8,604 nucleotides of DNA from an uncultured Rhodobacter sp. (GTDB lineage Bacteria > Pseudomonadota > Alphaproteobacteria > Rhodobacterales > Rhodobacteraceae): NCBI GenBank assembly GCA_937901435.1, contig CALGTJ010000723.1, positions 1 through 8,604 of the forward strand, written 5' to 3'. The translations under genes and the position numbers were made by a program. The notes under the pieces are model-generated. The model searched no databases, was not told the origin of the DNA, and saw nothing but the letters and a program-made list of their open reading frames with translations. Below, piece after piece: positions 5,716-8,604 of the stretch. The stretch's first letter is position 1. Each line of letters begins with the position of its first letter.

Positions 5716-7140
5716 ATGTCCCTAGCCGGCAGCCTCATGCTTTTCATCGGCGTCCTCTGGATTGGCGGTGGTACGCTATGGCTGCTGATGCGGCGGCGCT
5801 ATCAACTGTATCAGATCCCGCAATTCGTGATGGATCTGATCGGTTTTCCCGTCGAACTGGCGCAAAGCCTCTGGGGCAGGGGCGGTGTGCCCTATGCGCT
5901 GCTGCTGCCCAACATGCTGATCTTTGGCCTGTTCACCTTCGCGCCGATGATCCTGAATTTCTACGTCTCGATGACGGGCGGGTCGTCCATCGCCCTCTTT
6001 GACCGCCCTTGGGTCGGCTGGGCCAACTACATCGAGATTTTCAATTGCGAGACTATTTTTCAGCCCAAAACCTGCACCAACGCGGGCTATAATTTCTGGA
6101 CCGGCATGTTCAACACGCTCTGGTTCGTCCTGTTTCAGGTGCCGATCCTCTGCGGCGTGGCGCTGATTACGGCCCTCGTCGTGAACCAGAATATCAAGGG
6201 GCGTGGCTTTTGGCGGGCCATGTTCTTTTACCCGGTCATGCTGTCCCCCGTTGTCATCGCAAATATCTGGAACTGGGTGCTGCACCGCAAAGGCATGTTG
6301 AACGAGGTCGTCGGCGGCACGCAATCCACCCTGTCCAGCCTTGCGGGTCTCACCGGGTTTGACATCGTGGTCACCGTCCTGCTGGCCGTGGTCCTGATGG
6401 TCGTGTCTGAACGCGCCCTGCGGTCTGCCGATGAACCTTCGCTTACATGGACCGCCGTCTTTGCCCTGCTGTTCGCGCTGCTCGTCGGCTGGTCGAACCC
6501 GCTCAGCCTTTTGGGCCTGTCCAGCAGCTTCTGGCTGGGCGTGGCGCTGGGCGGTCTGTTGTGCTGGATCGTCGCCACCGGACACCGCCTTGCCCGCGCC
6601 ACGCTGATCGGTTTCGGCATCCTCGCGGTCCTCATGCTGCTGTCGATCCAGTTCGACTCGGTCTTTGACTTTGGTCGCTACCGCCCGGTCAACTGGCTGG
6701 TCACCCCCAACACCAACTGGCCGTTCTTCTGGCTGATCTTCGTCTTCACGTGGAGCCATATGGGCTTTTACATGCTGATCCTGCTCGCAGGTCTGCAAGC
6801 CATCCCGCGCGACCTGTACGAGGCCGCCAAGATGGACGCCACCCGCCCGATCCGCGCCTTCTGGCGCATCACCCTGCCGCTGGTCATGCCGACGCTGACT
6901 GTGGTCGTCGTCCTCAGCCTGATCCGAAGTTTTCAGATCTTTGACGAGGTCTACCTGCTCACCGGGGGCGGTCCGGGGCGTGAAACCTTTATGGTCGTGC
7001 AGAACATCTACGAGGTCGCCTTTACCAACAACAACCCCGACTATGGCTCTGGCGCCACGGGGTCGGTCCTGATGGCCATCGTCATCGCGGTCTTCACCTT
7101 CTTCCAATTGTGGCTGACCCGCCGCCAGTCGGAGCTTTAG
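5716..7140 (+). CDS. Sugar ABC transporter permease (MalF-like), with extra membrane segments
   Basis: An inner-membrane permease of 474 residues from the chosen ATG. A GTG at 5608 would give 510 residues but lacks a ribosome-binding site, and the first membrane helix (about 5-24) follows the ATG directly. Other likely helices are at about 60-80, 132-156, 165-189, 337-360, 389-415 and 449-467. The cytoplasmic EAA loop that docks on the ATPase is clear: EAAKMDATRPIRAFWRITLP near 369-388. CUT1 permeases are usually about 290-320 residues. The excess here is an N-terminal helix plus a segment at about 197-329, inserted between GMLN and NWL, which holds about four more hydrophobic stretches (215-231, 245-260, 269-287, 294-311). 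Two cysteines (111 and 120) in a probable periplasmic loop could pair. The stop is 3 bases before the next permease gene. Confidence 0.9.
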   Translation: MSLAGSLMLFIGVLWIGGGTLWLLMRRRYQLYQIPQFVMDLIGFPVELAQSLWGRGGVPYALLLPNMLIFGLFTFAPMILNFYVSMTGGSSIALFDRPWVGWANYIEIFNCETIFQPKTCTNAGYNFWTGMFNTLWFVLFQVPILCGVALITALVVNQNIKGRGFWRAMFFYPVMLSPVVIANIWNWVLHRKGMLNEVVGGTQSTLSSLAGLTGFDIVVTVLLAVVLMVVSERALRSADEPSLTWTAVFALLFALLVGWSNPLSLLGLSSSFWLGVALGGLLCWIVATGHRLARATLIGFGILAVLMLLSIQFDSVFDFGRYRPVNWLVTPNTNWPFFWLIFVFTWSHMGFYMLILLAGLQAIPRDLYEAAKMDATRPIRAFWRITLPLVMPTLTVVVVLSLIRSFQIFDEVYLLTGGGPGRETFMVVQNIYEVAFTNNNPDYGSGATGSVLMAIVIAVFTFFQLWLTRRQSEL

Positions 7141-7143
7141 CGC

Positions 7144-8226
7144 ATGGGAACGCTCACAACCTTCCTCACCCGCACCAAGGGCAGCGCCGACAAGGCCGAC
7201 CGGTTTGGCATGGCCGATTTCCTTGCCTATGGTTATCTGCTGCTGGGTGTTCTGGTGATCCTTGTCCCCGTGGCATGGACCTTTGTCAGCTCGATCAAAC
7301 CCGAACGCGCCATCGACAGCTTTGACACCCGCCTTCTGCCCATCGCGCAGGTCGAACGCCAGATCGAGGGCGTCGGCGTCAAACCCATATGGGAGTTGTC
7401 ACAACCGGATGGCACCACCACCGAGGTCTTCAAGGCCGGACCCACGCGCAAACTGACCGACGTTGCCCCTGTCACCGATCCAGACGCGGTCGAGCAAGTC
7501 GAACGCACGCGCCTTTCCCCATCCGAGGAAATCCGTGTCGCAACCGAGAACTACCTCGACCCGATCCTGAAGCGAAACGGACAGGATAATTTCAGCTTTT
7601 TCACCTATCTCTTCAACTCGGTCTTCGTCACCGTCGCGGCCACGCTGCTGACCCTTCTGATCAATGCCATGGCCGCCTTTGCGCTATCAAAGTACAAATT
7701 CCGGGGCCGCCTGACATTCACCCTGCTGATCGTCGCCACCCTTCTGATCCCAAGCTCGATCATCCTCGTCTCGCTGTTCTTCGTGGTCTGGTCCTTTGGC
7801 ATCTTCGGCAGCCTCTGGGGCGTCATCATCCCCGCCGCCGCCACGCCCACGGGCGTGTTTCTGTTGCGCCAATACATGCTGACCATCCCGGACGAACTGC
7901 TAGAGGCCGCCCGTATGGACGCCGCCTCCGAATGGCGCATCTTCTGGCGCATCGTCCTGCCACTGTCCTTGCCAGCCCTCTCTGTCCTCGCGATCCTCTC
8001 TGTCATCTGGCGTTGGAACGACTTCCTCTGGCCGCTGATCGTGCTGATCTCGGACCCGGCGAAACACACGATCCAACTGGGCCTGACCCAATACGCGGGC
8101 GAATTTGACAGCGACTTCCACTATATCCTCGCGATGACCGTCGTCTCGCTGATCCCCATCACGCTGGTCTTTGTCTGGCTCCAACGCTTCATCACCACCG
8201 GCATCGCAACAACAGGCCTGAAATGA
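7144..8226 (+). CDS. Sugar ABC transporter permease (MalG-like), enlarged periplasmic loop
   Basis: A 360-residue inner-membrane permease, partner of the preceding one. The first helix is about 27-50, followed by SSIKPE as in other MalG-type proteins. The conserved core resumes at TENYLDPI (134-141) and FNSVFVTVAATLLTLL (157-172), with further helices about 190-216, 222-240, 270-290 and 325-350. The EAA loop is EAARMDAASEWRIFWRIVLP at 254-273, the ATPase contact. MalG-type proteins are usually about 275-300 residues. The extra length is a hydrophilic segment at about 56-133 between helix 1 and ENYL, which should face the periplasm. GGAG lies 9 bases before the ATG, inside the end of the previous gene, and the stop overlaps the ATPase start as ATGA, so translation of the two permeases and the ATPase is probably coupled. 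Confidence 0.92.
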   Translation: MGTLTTFLTRTKGSADKADRFGMADFLAYGYLLLGVLVILVPVAWTFVSSIKPERAIDSFDTRLLPIAQVERQIEGVGVKPIWELSQPDGTTTEVFKAGPTRKLTDVAPVTDPDAVEQVERTRLSPSEEIRVATENYLDPILKRNGQDNFSFFTYLFNSVFVTVAATLLTLLINAMAAFALSKYKFRGRLTFTLLIVATLLIPSSIILVSLFFVVWSFGIFGSLWGVIIPAAATPTGVFLLRQYMLTIPDELLEAARMDAASEWRIFWRIVLPLSLPALSVLAILSVIWRWNDFLWPLIVLISDPAKHTIQLGLTQYAGEFDSDFHYILAMTVVSLIPITLVFVWLQRFITTGIATTGLK

Positions 8227-8604
8227 CAGCAGAGCACGCATTAGAACTCCGCGAGATCCGCAAATCCTTTGGCGCTGTCGATGTGATCCACGGCATTGAT
8301 CTGGCCATACAAGAAGGAGAGTTCGTGGTTTTCGTCGGCCCCTCCGGCTGCGGTAAATCCACCTTGCTGCGGCTCATCGCGGGGCTGGATGATCCCACAT
8401 CCGGCGACATCCTGCTGCAAGGCAAGCGCGTCAATACCGTTCCCGCGTCCGAACGTGGCCTGTCGATGGTCTTTCAATCCTATGCGCTCTACCCCCATAT
8501 GACGGTACGGTCGAACCTGTCCTTTGGCCTTGAAAACTTCCGCATGGAGCGTGCCGAAATCACCCGTAGGGTGGATGAGGCCGCCAAGCTGCTGCAAATT
8601 GACA
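8223..8604 (+). CDS. Sugar ABC transporter ATP-binding protein (MalK/UgpC-like), partial
   Basis: Only the first 127 residues are present; the frame is open to the window end. The Walker A loop is GPSGCGKST at residues 39-47, and the Q-loop is in VFQSYALYPHMTV at 83-95, the sequence typical of CUT1 ATPases such as MalK, UgpC and MsmK. The preceding IRKSFG places a likely aromatic A-loop residue near Phe16. The signature motif, Walker B and the C-terminal regulatory domain are off the window. The protein would bind the EAA loops of both permeases on the cytoplasmic face and power import. The ATG overlaps the permease stop by 4 bases (ATGA). The full protein would be expected to be about 330-370 residues. 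Confidence 0.93.
   Translation, partial: MTAEHALELREIRKSFGAVDVIHGIDLAIQEGEFVVFVGPSGCGKSTLLRLIAGLDDPTSGDILLQGKRVNTVPASERGLSMVFQSYALYPHMTVRSNLSFGLENFRMERAEITRRVDEAAKLLQID

Noticed and set aside
5776..7107. Long minus-strand frame (443 codons) opposite permease 1
   Set aside because: Its translation is a low-complexity mix of Asp, Gln, Arg, Gly and His, as expected from the complement of hydrophobic membrane-protein codons; the plus strand holds an obvious permease with an EAA motif.

Overview
This window looks like a carbohydrate-uptake and degradation locus from a high-GC alphaproteobacterium, most likely Rhodobacteraceae (Roseobacter-like). That lineage guess rests on base composition, strong G/C preference at third codon positions, protein style and gene order. 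No rRNA or other phylogenetic marker is present, so it is an inference.

The layout is two divergent operons around a 116-base control region (4181-4296). Leftward (minus strand) run a large unrecognised protein of 844 residues (4180-1646), a GH105-type unsaturated glycuronyl hydrolase (1649-582) overlapping it by ATGA, and a Tat-exported FAD-binding oxidoreductase (567-1) whose C-terminus lies outside the window. Rightward (plus strand) runs a CUT1-type sugar ABC importer: secreted solute-binding protein (4297-5592), first permease (5716-7140), second permease (7144-8226) and the start of the MalK/UgpC-like ATPase (8223 to the window end).

A working model follows. Oligosaccharides, probably carrying a terminal 4,5-unsaturated uronic acid, are captured by the binding protein and imported by the two permeases and the ATPase. 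The GH105 enzyme and the 844-residue protein, neither with a visible export signal, then act on them in the cytoplasm. The Tat-dependent FAD enzyme would work in the periplasm. The exact substrate cannot be read from the sequence.

Five things deserve a second look: the 844-residue protein, a candidate new carbohydrate-active enzyme; a perfect TATTGC-c-GCAATA palindrome in the divergent promoter region; a strong hairpin between the binding-protein and permease genes; a roughly 130-residue insertion in permease 1 that appears to add four membrane helices; and an enlarged periplasmic loop in permease 2. There is no CRISPR array, tRNA, rRNA, insertion sequence or phage gene that I can support.
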